Below the pieces are notes generated by a model. The model saw only the letters and a list, made by a program, of their open reading frames with translations. It did no database searches and was not told where the DNA came from. The position numbers and the translations under genes are program-made. DNA of 64,000 nt from Actinomucor elegans (lineage: Eukaryota > Mucoromycota > Mucoromycetes > Mucorales > Mucoraceae). Position 1 is the stretch's first letter; every line of letters starts with the position of its first letter. The stretch spans positions 3,348,001-3,412,000 of the forward strand of contig JAMSLZ010000002.1 of NCBI GenBank assembly GCA_026027325.1, read 5' to 3'. Positions 11,127 through 23,070 of this stretch are shown piece by piece.

Positions 11127-14100
11127 AGATAAGCTTACTGGAACTGATAATCTGCATATTGTAGAATACGGGAAACAATAATATAACATCAGTCAATAGA
11201 GAAGGTTACATTAATGCGCAATGGTCCCCTAAACCTTCTCACCAAGGCTATAGACAACCTCTGCCTTCACCACCAGAGGATGACCTCAAACCGTCCGATA
11301 CGTTTACAAATTTCATACCTACTCCTATAGGTATGCCTACACCACCACCACAGCAGTATTCTGAAAAAAAACTATCCACATATTCTTATTCGGATGATGT
11401 TAGTCAACACTTGAGCAATAATAGTAGCCAAATACAAGAAAGAGCTGCGACAGAAGGTTCGCCAGAGAGTCGCCCATCACTCGTCAAATCTAGTCATACA
11501 GTATATGGAAATAACAGTGTAGATCTTAGATTACCTGAGAATACTCAACACATCAACTCCGCTTTAACCTGTCCTAATAAGCCAACGATTCTTGGCTCGA
11601 AATCCCCCTTGGATGATGCTACTAGTAGAAGCCCAACACTGTTGGGTCCAACATCTAGTGCGCGTGACCCACTAAAGGAGCCTGAGAAGGCTTGGTCCGC
11701 ACATGTATCACAGAGCTTGTTGGATAGCATATCAAAAGAAGAGATACATCGTCAAGAAGCTATTAACGAGATGATATATTCGGAAGAGAAGTACAGAAAG
11801 GATCTGGACATATTATCCGAGGTGGTTTTAGCGCCACTATTGAAAAACCTGATTAGTTCATCATCGGAAACGATTTTAGTACCATTATTGGAAAAGAACA
11901 TTACTGGATCATCAAACAAGAGACAGAATCTTGTTCGGGAAATGTTTGATGGTTGCAAGGAATTGATAAAAGTAAGCACTGCTTTACTCAGTGACTTGCT
12001 TGCTCTACAACGTCAGTATGAAAATGAATGTCTACCAGGAATTGGTGATATCTTGATCAAGCATGTTATACACTTCAAAAACTCTTTCTCGCAATACTGT
12101 CTTTACGTTGCTGCAGCAAAAAAAATGATCCGTGTAGAAGCGGAAAAAAATCCAGATTTTGGGGAATTTATTGCGTGTATGCAGAAAAACGAACGTATGG
12201 AGCGATTGGAAATCAGTCATTTCTTGTCAGCACCTATAGCACGTTTGCCGCGTTATTCAATGTTAATAGATAGCATTTTGAAGAAAACAAAGAATGATAT
12301 TCCAGACTATGAAAACTTGCCCAAGTGCGTAGACATAGTTACAGAAGCAACTGCTCGAATGAATCATTTAGTTGGGATTGCCAATATCAATAGTTTAATT
12401 GTCTTTGATCAAGGTAAAGAACAAGACCTGCAATTGATAGATATCAAGCGACATCTCTATCATAAAGGTGATATCGAAAGTGAAGATGGCGAAAATAATA
12501 GCATACTTATATTTGATCATATGCTCCTTATAACAAAGCCACAGCGATCAACTACTACCAATAACTATGCTTTACCTGATGCTGATGCTACTATAGAGAA
12601 ATATGAAGTCTCTGAACCACATGTGCCACTTCCAGTATTATCTATCAATGAGGATGATTCAACAGATTTGCTAATTCTACGCCATATGGGAGGAAAGGGC
12701 GGCGAACATACTTTTAAATGTGGAGCTCAAGAGAAGAAAGAATGGATTAGGCATATTAAAGAAGCACAGAAAGAAATCAAGAAACGCATGGGAGAGGAAG
12801 TCTATGATCTAGCCCAGCAGACTACATTTACTATTGATCAAGAAACAATCAATTGCACTGTGCCACTTGGTAAACAATCGTCTCAATTTGCATCCTAATT
12901 ACTAACCAGTCTACAAAAGTGAGTAGTGGCAATAAACAAGCAATGGCTGTTGGAACAAATACTGGCGTTTATTTCAAGTCGTACGATAAACCAGGCTTCA
13001 GTAAAGTGCTTAATTGTGATAAAGTATTGCAGATAGCAACAATGAAAGAGTATTATATATTGCTTGTTCTTTCTGGTAAATAACATATATATATATATAT
13101 ATATATATATTACCGGTGTATTGACGTTCAACCATGCTTTTGTAGATACGACGTTAAAAGCATATCCATTAGATTACTTAATGGATGGAAAATCGCCAGA
13201 AAATCTCGGCCAGGAAGTAGCTCAAAATATCAATTACTTTCAAGTTGGTGTATGCAATGGAAAAGAACTCGTGGTATTCAAAAAGAAAAAGAACGGATCC
13301 AGTATATTTACAGTACTACAGCCATTGTATGATTTGAGCGATCCTAAAAACGAAGTGTGTATCACTTATAGAAGATTTTGGAGCACAGGGCCCAGTCATC
13401 CCTGGTTCAGAGTCTATAAGGCAAGTCAACTAAGATATATGCTCTCTGATAAGCATATTAACCGTTATAATAGAGATTCTATGTAGGTGCTCCTTGTAGT
13501 CACGTCCACTTTTTAAAATCCAAGTTTGTAGTCGTTTCTGAGCGAGCATTTGAAATCATCCATCCCGAAAAACTCTATGAGCCTGTCAAACAGATCTCTA
13601 TCACGGACCTTCAATTCAAAACTGTTGATGAACAGACAGGGTCTATTAAACCTTTGGCTATATACCGTGTTGACAATAATCGCACCAACAAAAAGTTTTT
13701 GTTATGTTACGACAAATTTGCTTTCTATGTGGATAATCGCCAGCATAAGCTTTTTGATGGGCAAGATTATGAAAAGTAAATATGGAAGACAGCAACATAA
13801 AATGGTTTGTTCACATAGTATATTATAGGTTGAAGGTGCTTTGTAAATGGATTGGAACTGCAGAGCGAGTAGTTTTCGAGTACCCATATATAATTGCATT
13901 TGATCCCGGATTTATTGAAATTCATCATGCTGAAACTGTAAGTTAATCTCTATTATACTATCAGAGGGCATACTGACTCCCAATTTTTTTTTTTTTTTTT
14001 TTTTTTTTGCAGGGTAATCTTGTACAGGTTATTAAAGGCAATCAAATACGACTGACATATTTCCGTACAATCGATAAGTACACAGAGATTCATGGCTGTA

Positions 14101-14180
14101 TGGCACACCCTCAAAATATCAATGATCATATATTCCATCTAAAACTAAAATCTACGAATTCCATAAGTTATTTAGAATAA
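10934..14180 (+). CDS. ROM2: Rom1/Rom2-type Rho guanine nucleotide exchange factor (DH-PH-CNH)
   Basis: Rom1/2 proteins activate Rho1, which drives glucan synthase and the cell-wall integrity pathway at growth sites. Exons: 10934-11080, 11165-12869, 12920-13075, 13146-13420, 13474-13775, 13829-13937 and 14013-14180, giving 953 residues. A Ser/Pro-rich N-terminal third is followed by the DH domain (~244-458, starting HRQEAINEMIYSEEKYRKDL, with FLSAPIARLPRYSML), the PH domain (~470-605, with LYHKGDIE..ILIFDHMLLITKP) and a CNH domain (~635-940, with AVGTNTGVYF and VHFLKSKFVVV). The intron 13421-13473 is GC-AG (AAG|GCAAGT). Introns 11081-11164 and 13938-14012 hold T runs of 31 and 25; intron 13076-13145 holds a (TA)n tract. 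The start is provisional; yeast relatives have longer N-termini. Domain order makes the family assignment secure. Confidence 0.87.
11093..11123. repeat. Homopolymer T31 in Rho GEF intron 1
   Basis: Thirty-one T within intron 11081-11164, raising its length to 84 nt. Confidence 0.85.
13085..13111. repeat. (TA)n microsatellite in Rho GEF intron
   Basis: An uninterrupted alternating TA tract of about 27 bases lies just inside the donor side of the intron 13076-13145. Confidence 0.85.
13984..14008. repeat. Homopolymer T25 in last Rho GEF intron
   Basis: Twenty-five T lie directly before the GCAG acceptor of intron 13938-14012, forming an extreme polypyrimidine tract. Confidence 0.85.
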
Positions 14181-14612
14181 TGATAGCATATATATATATA
14201 AACTTGCCATATATTAGTGCAATAAAATCTTGCGTTTATAGTTTTGAATATGTGGCTTCACTCCAATTTAATTATGTAAAAATATTCATATCAATCAATT
14301 CTACCATTTAAATGTCCTTCTGATTTATTATTGATGACAAGTCATTTTTCTTCAGTTTACTGTCTAGATTTTTGACTTGTGTCTAGTCCTTGTTCATCTA
14401 GGTACTAACTAGATTCTTTTATAATTAGTTAGATGGTATATGTACAGTTGTCTAGTCTAGGTTGGGTTGTTTATTTCTTCATCAACTAGGTGATTGACAC
14501 TTTGGGATGTTTGTTTGCATACAAATACATTTTAGGTACGATTATAGGAACTTAAACAAAGTTTTAACCAAATAAAAAAGTGTAGAGGCTGCCAATGGAT
14601 ACCAAGCTGCCC

Positions 14613-14637
<25 letters not shown>
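14613..14637. repeat. Homopolymer A25
   Basis: Twenty-five consecutive A follow CCAAGCTGCCC. It could be the tail of an old retroposed sequence or a slippage tract; no target-site duplication was recognised. Confidence 0.8.
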
Positions 14638-14643
<6 letters not shown>

Positions 14644-14720
14644 GTCAAAAGTTATTCACAAATAAAGGTTCTCTTAGCATCAATAGACAATTTTGAATAG
14701 GAGCTATTTACATAATAGTA

Positions 14721-14945
14721 AATATAATTGTCAGCAGGAATTGGTTGAAATCTACTGATCTATTATAGATCCAACCTAGATGGTTACTTTTTATCGTTAA
14801 CAGTATGATATATTCATTGCGTTCCAACAAAACAGTAGTTCAAATAGATGAAATTATTCATTCTAAAAATTTTCTACTCCTCAGATGTGACATTAAAGCG
14901 AGATCGGTCGAGAAATCTATAAATTTATAGATCCAATCTCTTGAA
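14721..14945 (+). repeat. Dispersed GATCGAGATCGG repeat, cluster 3 (two copies)
   Basis: Copy one is partial (AATTGGTTGAAATCTACTGA then TATTATAGATCC, 14738-14772). Copy two (14866-14940) is well preserved: ATTCATTCTAAAA, CAGATGTGACATT, GCGAGATCGGTCGAGAAATC, TATAGATCC. Equivalent bases are about 163 bp apart. Confidence 0.65.
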
Positions 14946-15804
14946 AGTATGTGTCTTCACTGATCATTATTAATGGTATAGCGCGCTTGCCGTAATTAAA
15001 TAAAACAATGGTTATAGTAGACACGTTGCTTCACTATGAATATAGACTACTATTAGATGCGAAAATGACTGTTTTCAAAAAAAAAAACTCTTTATTATAT
15101 TTTTCTGGAAGGAATAAAATCCACTTTAGAGGCATACCCTTTGATTAATATAAGTTTATCATATTTTAAGCATAACCATATATTTTTATTATATTTTTTC
15201 CCGTTATTCAAATTGCCTAATTGTGTAATTGAAGATACGGGAGAATTTGTGCTTTAAGCTTCGTACAAGACATTATTACATGAAGAAGCGGGAAATCCTT
15301 TGATCTCTTTGTTATTATTGACATAAACTGGCTTGCTGAATTGTGTTTTACCATCAAATGAATTCTTCACCTGCTGAATCACGTTACTATTGTAAATTTG
15401 AATAATTTTTTTTGGGATAATACACTATTGGTTTCTACATACTCTCAGACTTCATTCAGTAATGGTATGGTTAATGCTTTAACAAAATTCTGTCTCTATA
15501 TTTCTTGTCGTTGGGACCAGCTGTTGAACAGGTTTAAAGCTTGCAGCCCATCGTGGATCATTAAAGAGCTTGATATTACTCTAGTCTCTACTGTATTATT
15601 CTAGTGCGTGTGATGTCAGGTATAAGTGCGATGCTGAGTATATATGTGTGTACTATCATACTTGGTATGTTCGTAACACCAAGTGTATAGTGCAGACTAT
15701 AGCTATAATACGTAATGATTACCCGAATAGAGCTCATGTTTTTATTAGAGAATAAAGCTATTATATATTATATACATCTAATTCATATTATTTGGTATGC
15801 GGTC

Positions 15805-17594
15805 TCAACAGTTATTACTATTGCTATTTGCTGCAGCTACAGCGGCTTGCTGAAGCATAATCAGTTGCTGTATTTGGTTGGGTGTTAATAAAGACAAGGC
15901 ATTAGATGTTGAAGCAGTTGAATTGTTAGATTTATTAAGCAATAATTGCTGACGTTGCTCTTGTAGTTGTTGTTGTTGTGCCATTAAACCCATCCAATTT
16001 ATGTTTGTAGGTGCACTAGGGTACTGTAAATGGTTGTAGTTGGGTAATATAGCTCGCTTTGCTATTGTAGTAGTGGTATCAGTCGTAGTAGTCGCAGTAG
16101 TGGCAGGTAATATAGACTGTTGCTGTGGTTTTGAAGAAAAGGAACTAAACCCGCTAAATGATCCATGTCTTTGCTGCTGCTGCTGTTGCTGCTGCTGTTG
16201 CTGTTTGTTTAATAAAACCCGCTTTAATCCTTCACCCATTGACTGCTGATTAGGTAATGAACCGGAGATCACCATAGCAGCTTCAGGTTTCACTTTAATA
16301 TTCAAACCTGAACCCAAATTAGCCGTAGTGGCAGTAGTGGTAGTAGTAATATCTTCAGTTAAACTATGTCTTCTTTGTCTCTTTTCTTTGCCCCAAGGCA
16401 TACATGTCACTATAGGTCTACCACCGGACCCACCACCACTTGTTTCTAGTTTATTGGTTTGCATAATGGTTCCACCTCTTCCTACATTACTACTACTACT
16501 ACTACTACTACTGCCGCTACTAGTTTCCTTTATTCTATTTCTCTTTTTAATGACATTTGTTTTCAAGCTTAAAGGACGCACGACACCGTGTAGTTTTAGG
16601 AATAGGCCACAAGCGTTACATAATGGTTTTCCTTCAGGGTTTCTTCTCCAGAGAGGAGTGGTTGTTGTATTGCAGTTTGTACATTGAGTAATGGTGTTAT
16701 CTGATGATTTCTTTTTACTAGCAGTATCTAGCTGAGGCGGTGATGGTGATGTTAGTGCTGGTACTGGAGTATCATTAGCGGTATTTTCCGATATTGAAGC
16801 TGCTGGGAAAATTAGAAATAATATTACGTGATTAGTTACAGGTACATATATCTGCACTTTAAATATATTACATACTTGGTACATTATTGATCGAACACGG
16901 AGTCGTTGCTGTAGTGGTAGTAGTAGTAAGATGGGGTATATACTGTAGAAGTACTGGTAGTAGTATTATTATCTTTATAATACATTGTTAGCATATCCTC
17001 AAAACTCAAGGCGCCAGCATTAACAGTAGTAGTATCAGTAGACTCGATCATTTCTTCATCTTGATCTTCTTTTTGATGATCAACTGGTATTATTATACTA
17101 CTATTGTTAACATGTGACAAAAGTGGAGCCGATTCATGTATCATTTCAGACTAGAGATACATAGAGTAAGCACTTGCGTATACACACGCCTTCAGATAAC
17201 TTGCCTTTTCATTTAGTGGTGAAGAAACACGCGCTGATCCATGAACAAGTACGTTCTTTGGTCGGTGGTCCTTTAAATATGCCATTGTTGAGTAAGGTGG
17301 AGCCGAAGATGAAAGCATACAGACAGTATCATCAGAAACAGGTGGTGAGTTGGTTCTTTGATTGGCCTCTTTTCTCTTTAGTGTCATGGCCATCATTCTC
17401 CAAGTCAGATTTTCTAGTCTGGATCCATTAGGCAAAGTATCTTTTGCTTTGGTATACAGTCTCCATACTTGAGTGGCTAATGGATCCTCTTTTATACTAC
17501 TATCTTGGTCTTTGACTAGTGGTGGAAATAATGAATCAGACAGTATTATAGAATTTTGATGACGATTAAAGATCTTTGTAGCATGACGATCCAT
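15805..17594 (-). CDS. AreA/NIT2-like GATA transcription factor
   Basis: Fungal AreA-type factors bind GATA sites and activate genes for use of poor nitrogen sources. From the start at 17594 (MDRHATKIF), the N-terminus has [19 protein letters not shown] then NLTWRMMAM (~43-75), the GATA_AreA signature, and later [13 protein letters not shown]. The zinc finger [21 protein letters not shown] is C-X2-C-X17-C-X2-C, followed by [19 protein letters not shown], the usual basic tail. The C-terminal half is Thr/Ser/Gln-rich with poly-Gln. Exon 1 is 17594-17205; intron 17204-17151 is GC-AG (AAG|GCAAGT). The second intron is unresolved: an in-frame GTACTT donor at 16954 with acceptor at 16803 gives 527 residues but a 152-nt intron, while a much better GTATGT donor at 16875 lies behind an in-frame stop. 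Divergent from the F-box gene. Confidence 0.83.
16167..16203. repeat. CAG/CTG tract encoding poly-Gln in the GATA factor
   Basis: Mixed CTG/TTG triplets on the plus strand encode about 12 consecutive Gln in the GATA factor on the minus strand. Confidence 0.8.
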
Positions 17595-18051
17595 AATACT
17601 CGTTTGTAAGATATAGAAGAAAGAAAAGAAAAGTGGAAAAAGGTGGCTGTACACATTTAAATATCCTTTTCTAATATAGGGGAAAGCTAGGTGGGCAAAT
17701 CAGATTGCATAACCGAAATATTGCTTCTTTGGGTTTGAATCTCGAGCAACTGCCTTGTCATGAATTGATCCATGTTTATGAGAGAATGTTTAAGAGATAT
17801 CCCACCGTTTATAGTACTCTAACGCTAGAAAATGATGCTAGAATGTTTAGCCATTCATTACTGGGTTTCAAGCTGGACGGGGGATGAAAATTATTCACAA
17901 CAATAACCAAGCAGCCAGCAGCAGCAGCAGCAGCAGCAGCAGGATTGTACACTTGGCAGGTTTTTTGGTTTGAAAAAACTTAGTTTAGACAGTAAATAGT
18001 GACTTTTTTCTTCTTGTTACATACCAAAACGCTCTTTTACTTATCAACTTT
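17595..18051. promoter_or_regulatory. Shared divergent promoter of GATA factor and F-box gene
   Basis: About 457 bp separate the two start codons. Within it an uninterrupted plus-strand frame (17705-17887, 60 codons, starting TTG) reads like protein (LHNRNIASLGLNLEQLPCHE) with no recognised family; it may be a small exon, a upstream frame or chance. A (CAG)n tract lies at 17908-17941. No TATA box or operator is evident. Confidence 0.4.
17908..17941. repeat. (CAG)n microsatellite in divergent promoter
   Basis: About ten CAG units follow CCAAGCAGC outside any recognised coding exon, unlike the other CAG tracts in the window, which encode Gln. Confidence 0.75.
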
Positions 18052-20390
18052 ATGACCAATATGCATAGACTACCAGACGAACTCCTCTTGCGTATTTTCA
18101 CCTTTCTTACAGCAGACATAAAACAGTTGATAGTCTGTGGACAAGTATCAAAGCACTTTCACAGGTAATACTATATATAACAAAGCCGAGAAACTAGAAC
18201 TTATACCATGATAGCATAACTCAAGACCCGAGACTATGGTATATGGCATTCAAGACAAGATACCCAATATGGGGCAGCCGAGTTCAGTATACAGCCAATT
18301 CAACTCGACTCATTGACTGGAAGGATTTTGTCATTCATTTAGTTAAACAGCAAATGTCGACTCGACACTTTACTTTCGAGTTTGTTAAAGAACAGCTCAA
18401 GAAGAGTTCTCGAAAAAGAAAAAATGTCGAACAAGCAGATATGATTGATATGGAGGAAGAAGAAGAGGATACCAACAGTACACCTTTCTGGATACAGGAT
18501 CCATTAGTAGTAGATATTGACCGTATGACAAAAACTGGTGTAGTAGCAACTGGTAAACATCGAAAATGCGCTATGGGCTTAAACGCTCGGTCAGAACACA
18601 AGATACTGTTCTGGGAATACCCTTCATGGAAGCTAATCCGCACATTTGAGCTGAATTTGACTCCACCCACACTCACTTGCCAAATCATTGGTATTCAAAG
18701 TATACGAATGCCTACTGCCAATGGTAAAGGGTATCAAAAAGCAAGATTCTTTTCTTTAGCTGTAGGTATCGCCTTTACCAATGGCTTATTAGAACTGGAT
18801 AACGAAGATAGGGTCGATATCTGGAAATCACTGTTCATTTATCGACTATTTGATGATGGATCTACTCAATGCGTATCTCATATCAAAGTTACAGACATCT
18901 TTCTAGGCCGGGAAGTTTTTTTATTCTCTGACACTTCTTGGGCTCAATCCAATGACGGCGATAGTCATCAAACTACCGACGATCAACACTTGAAAGATTG
19001 GATAAAGATCGTATCACCTGCTCACTCGGACTATGATCCCCGCTTTACTGTATTTTTGTCAGCGATTGGTCTTATCTATGAACATAATATCGTGATTGCA
19101 GGCTGTGTGCAAATGGCACGTTTCGACATCCGCGGCCAGCATAATATCTTGGACCCTTCCATTACACCGGTTATTTGGGATAACTTGATACATCAGCTTG
19201 TACCTTTACCAAAATCCAACGCGTTTGTATTACGAAGAAATCACCATTTGCTTCATAATACTACTAGCAATGAGTTTTCCTTTGGTGTTCCTACAGAAAT
19301 GTTTACTTCGATTCGATTAGGCAGTAATGTTAGTTGTATGATCCATTTCAAATATCCACCTCACTTGAACCATTTGATATGTACCGGAAGTAACCAGGAT
19401 GATGAATTATCTGTTTACGATTGGCGATTTGGCATCAAAGTAGGCTCTTTACCTTGGAAATCAAATGATAACACTTCAAGTCACCCACAACAAGCAGCAA
19501 GGACATCAATTAGACCTTTTGAGTTTGAAGGAGCAACAATACTATTAGAGGCAGACCAACTAAACCATATTCAAAGAGGTAATGAAGCAATAGACGATGA
19601 TGAAGAAGAAGACGATGATGCAGTGGATGCTTCTCTTGACGTGCGGCCATGGGGGCTGGAATCCACCTTGGTTCTACCGCCCTATTGGTCTCGTTCGGAT
19701 GAGCACCAGCAATACCGCGATTTATCAAATCATGGATTTCGTTTGATAGCGGTAGGTGATAACCGAAGTGATAATACACGCGACAAGTTGGAGATAAAAG
19801 TATGGGACATATCCTACTTGCTATCAGTCAAGTGGGATCCGTTACTGAATGATAAGATGTGCTTGGAACAAGATATACCAGAAAGTCTGTTTAATGAACT
19901 ATCACATCGGTTCTCTTGGTGGCCGCGACGTACACAAGAACTAAGCAAACTAGCTCTCAATATGGTTCTACAACCAGCTACGCTTAGAAATAACTTTCAA
20001 ACGAACAATTTAGTAGGCCTTCATCATGTACATAATCAACTAAACCATCACCAAAAAATGATGCATACCCAACTACCCTATTCACCGCCTGTTGGATTCC
20101 AATCCATGTTACTGTCTCATACTTTTGACAAAGATGAACAGCAAGATCAAACTTTGATACCTGTAAAATATACTGCTTATAATGTACTCTATACCTCTCT
20201 CTTTTTACTGACAGAAGATGGCAAAGTTACTGTCATGGATATAGAAACAGGACAAATTACAGGCACGGTAGAGAACGTAGCAAGTCAGGATCAAAGTCGG
20301 CAAGTTAGAGGCATCGATGTTAATGTCATTGGAGGTCGAGAAGTGGTGGTTACTAGTAAAGAAGGTTTACTACGAGGAATTGTATCTTAG
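18052..20390 (+). CDS. F-box protein with propeller-like C-terminal region
   Basis: F-box proteins recruit targets to SCF ubiquitin ligases through Skp1. Exon 1 (18052-18164) encodes the F-box: MHRLPDELLLRIFTFL, then QVSKHFH; the intron 18165-18214 is GT-AG, and exon 2 (18215-20390) continues SITQDPRLWYMAFKTRY, which completes the F-box helices. The product is 762 residues. The rest has scattered beta-strand-like blocks ending in W or D pairs (ELSVYDWRFG, LEIKVWDISYL, GKVTVMDIETGQ), which suggests a diverged WD40 or quinoprotein-like propeller. Two acidic stretches (around codons 75 and 460, EEEEEDT and DDDEEEDDD) are present. Two ATGs (18052, 18061) are in frame; I used the first. The substrate cannot be told from sequence. 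Confidence 0.75.
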
Positions 20391-21699
20391 CTTAAAAAAA
20401 TGTATTTACTATCTAATAAAATGGAATAAATAATTATTTTTATGTCTATTCTTACTACTACTACCGCTGGCTTATGCATATTAATGTTTCACTACTATGG
20501 TTGATAGAGCAAGGTCACCTGATATGCTTTGTTATTGCTGCTGATGGGTATTGAAAATTTCGTCCGATGTGTTCCCAGACAAAAATCTTTAAACTATTTC
20601 ACGTTAAAGCCTTGAAGTTTGATAGATGTGAAAAAAAAAAGGTATTTTTTTTTGATATATACCTTTTAATAATTTTACATCAAAATAAAAGTAGAACAAG
20701 TAATTCCAATTGTATACCATATTGTGCCTCCTGGAGCAATTTTTTTTTTTTTTTGTACAAAGTGCGTATTAATTAAAAGGTTTAGTGATCTACAATACAA
20801 TTTCTATCTGATTGGTGTTTCTGAGAACCAATTTTTTTTTCTACTACTAATGCCTTGATACAAGATCCGAGGTATCAGATCTCATCCACTATTTCCAAAC
20901 TCACTTCATATCAAACCTTCGCATGTACTCTCTAATGCGTTTGGCAGGCGCATTGGCGATTCATTTTCGATGATATTCCTCTTCGTCCCTCAAAAAGTAC
21001 TCAAATCAATAGCACGGCTTCTTCTTCAGCTTGACTCAACCCATGGCCATCAATAGGTATACACCTTATGTAACTACTAATTCTTTCCATTCATTTCACT
21101 TGTTAATTTTAATTTTATTATACCAGTATTTTCTTCCTCTAGCACTTGATGTTTAAAGGACCTTAACCGAAGTTAGTCGAGATTCTGATACCTCTCTTCT
21201 TTTTATAGGGAAGCGAGCTTCGTTTTTATTTAAATATCGCTTCGTGTAGTAAATATACACTCATTGTCTACTGAGTCTATTGTTTGCCTAAAGTTCAATG
21301 GTTATATTTTAGTGATTAGCCGCAAATGCATACATTTTATATAATGATCAATATATTTCTCGACCGATCCTAGTCAAATGAAGCATCGGATTAGAAGTTC
21401 AAGTGATTAATTAAACATATTTTATTGCCATTCTCGAAAGTTTTGTGCTGATCAATATTCGGCTTCTCTTCACAAACTTTTATGTATCACGAAAGACAGC
21501 AAATCAGTGGTGTAGGCGGGGTTTATCTGTTCATTTTATCTCAATCCCTTCATGAGCTCAAGTACTGAAGCTAATTCATCTAAAATACAATAAACTATCG
21601 TATCTATTCTTTCATCTGTAGCAAAACTGATCTATCCAAAATAAGCTTTGCATATGCTAAAGAGAGATTTGAAGATGTAATTATGGCTTCATGTCAAAA
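20391..21699. other. Intergenic region between convergent F-box and WC-1 genes
   Basis: AATAAAATGGAATAAATAA at 20415-20434 holds polyadenylation-like signals for the F-box gene. Several poly-T runs of 9-14 occur (20643, 20741, 20832). One minus-strand copy of the dispersed repeat lies at 21350-21405. No gene is recognised. Confidence 0.45.
21350..21405 (-). repeat. Dispersed GATCGAGATCGG repeat, single copy (site 4)
   Basis: Minus-orientation copy: ATTTCTCGACCGATCCTAGT then CAAATGAAGCATCGGATTAG. No clear second copy lies beside it. Confidence 0.5.
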
Positions 21700-23035
21700 T
21701 TACTCTTCCTTTTTATTTGACCCCAGCGATTTAGCATATCGTAAACCGCAAGCATTACATAGTTCTTTCGGACCATTGGGCCCTTTGCGCCATTCTGGCG
21801 AATCTTTGCGTTGGCACTTTGCGCATATCTTCAAGTTATTACTTAGCTTCGCCTTCTAAGTATGCATCGTTAATATCTTATTGCTGTTTAATATAGCCAT
21901 TATCATTATCTACCTTCCTTTTTCGGCTGTTGGTAGGTTTGGAATAAATTTTTAACTGTTCACGTAATCGGTTGTTGGATTGCTGAAGCTGATATAATTC
22001 GTACTGCCAATTTGTAGTTCTGAATGTTTCTAGTTCACCAAATATATTCTGACCTAGTAAAGCATCTATAGCGTTTGTATCAATGTTGGTTAAGGCCGCA
22101 GATTGGTTAGAATCATGCGTTAAACGCTTCACTTGTAACAAAAGAAAAGAAGGTAGACCTTCATTGTAGAGTGTATCGCCTGGATAAAAAGTGCTGAGTA
22201 CGGACACATGGTTTCCTTTAGAATCCAATATCGTATGCAGTACTTTGGTAATGCTTCCTTCCTTCACTAAACGCAAAGCGTTTGTGATATCAACCACAGC
22301 TTCATTTTCTATGTACTGATATATAGACTCATGTTCCAATGAATCCCTTGTAAACCCGATAACGTTTTTGCAGGTTGGAGTTACATAAAGATACAAGCCT
22401 GCCAAACTCAATTTTGCCCAGTATTCCCCTTCTTCATGGCCTACCAGCTTGGTGATTTGATTGTCCAGTAAACGGTAGACAGGCCGTTCTCTGCCAGATA
22501 ACACGAGACATTTATGCCCTTTGTTTTGATCCATATGCAATTTACCACGACAGTCGATCCACATGTATCCTGAACATTTCCTGCGAATACGAAACAAGAG
22601 GCTGATTGGTTTATCAGGATGAGTAGTAGCTTCTTTGATCTCATGCATCACGGGTATAATATCTGAAGGGTGACACAGTCTGCTCAAAGAGTTACCGATC
22701 AGCTCTTGGGGGTCATATTCCAGCATATTGGTAGCCGAACGTGATACGTATAGAAACACGCCCTTTAGCGAGATGACATGAATGAAATCACAGCATTGGT
22801 CTAAAAGGACTTTGTTCCATTCTTTTCGAATTTGTTCTCTGTGAGTTGTTATGCCGATTTGAGAGGTATCCAAGAAGCTCATGATATAAGGGTTTATTCC
22901 CAAGCCATTAACGTTGTTACCATTACTAATCCGATCGATGTTTGTAGGCACTTCACGAAAGTATTCATCCATTAATAAGTTGTTACAGTCTATTGTCATT
23001 GAAATATTAGCAGATTCAACTCGACAAAGTGCGTA

Positions 23036-23070
<35 letters not shown>

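Larger units (their letters stand above)
14181..15804. other. Intergenic region between convergent genes
   Basis: No gene is recognised. AATAAA at 14220-14225 is a likely polyadenylation signal for the Rho GEF. The stretch 14359-14490 has at least seven CTAG tetranucleotides in about 130 bp. A run of 25 A (14613-14637) follows. Repeat cluster 3 lies at 14735-14945. A frame at 15398-15604 has no family features. AATAAAGC near 15751 is AT-rich sequence just beyond the GATA factor stop. Confidence 0.4.

Noticed and set aside
14359..14490. Cluster of CTAG tetranucleotides as an operator array
   Set aside because: Spacing is irregular and the region lies downstream of two converging genes, where a promoter element is not expected.
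16328..16687. Plus-strand frame of 119 codons opposite the GATA factor
   Set aside because: It is the shadow of Ser/Thr/Gln codons and of the zinc finger on the other strand, giving Val/Leu-rich low-complexity sequence.
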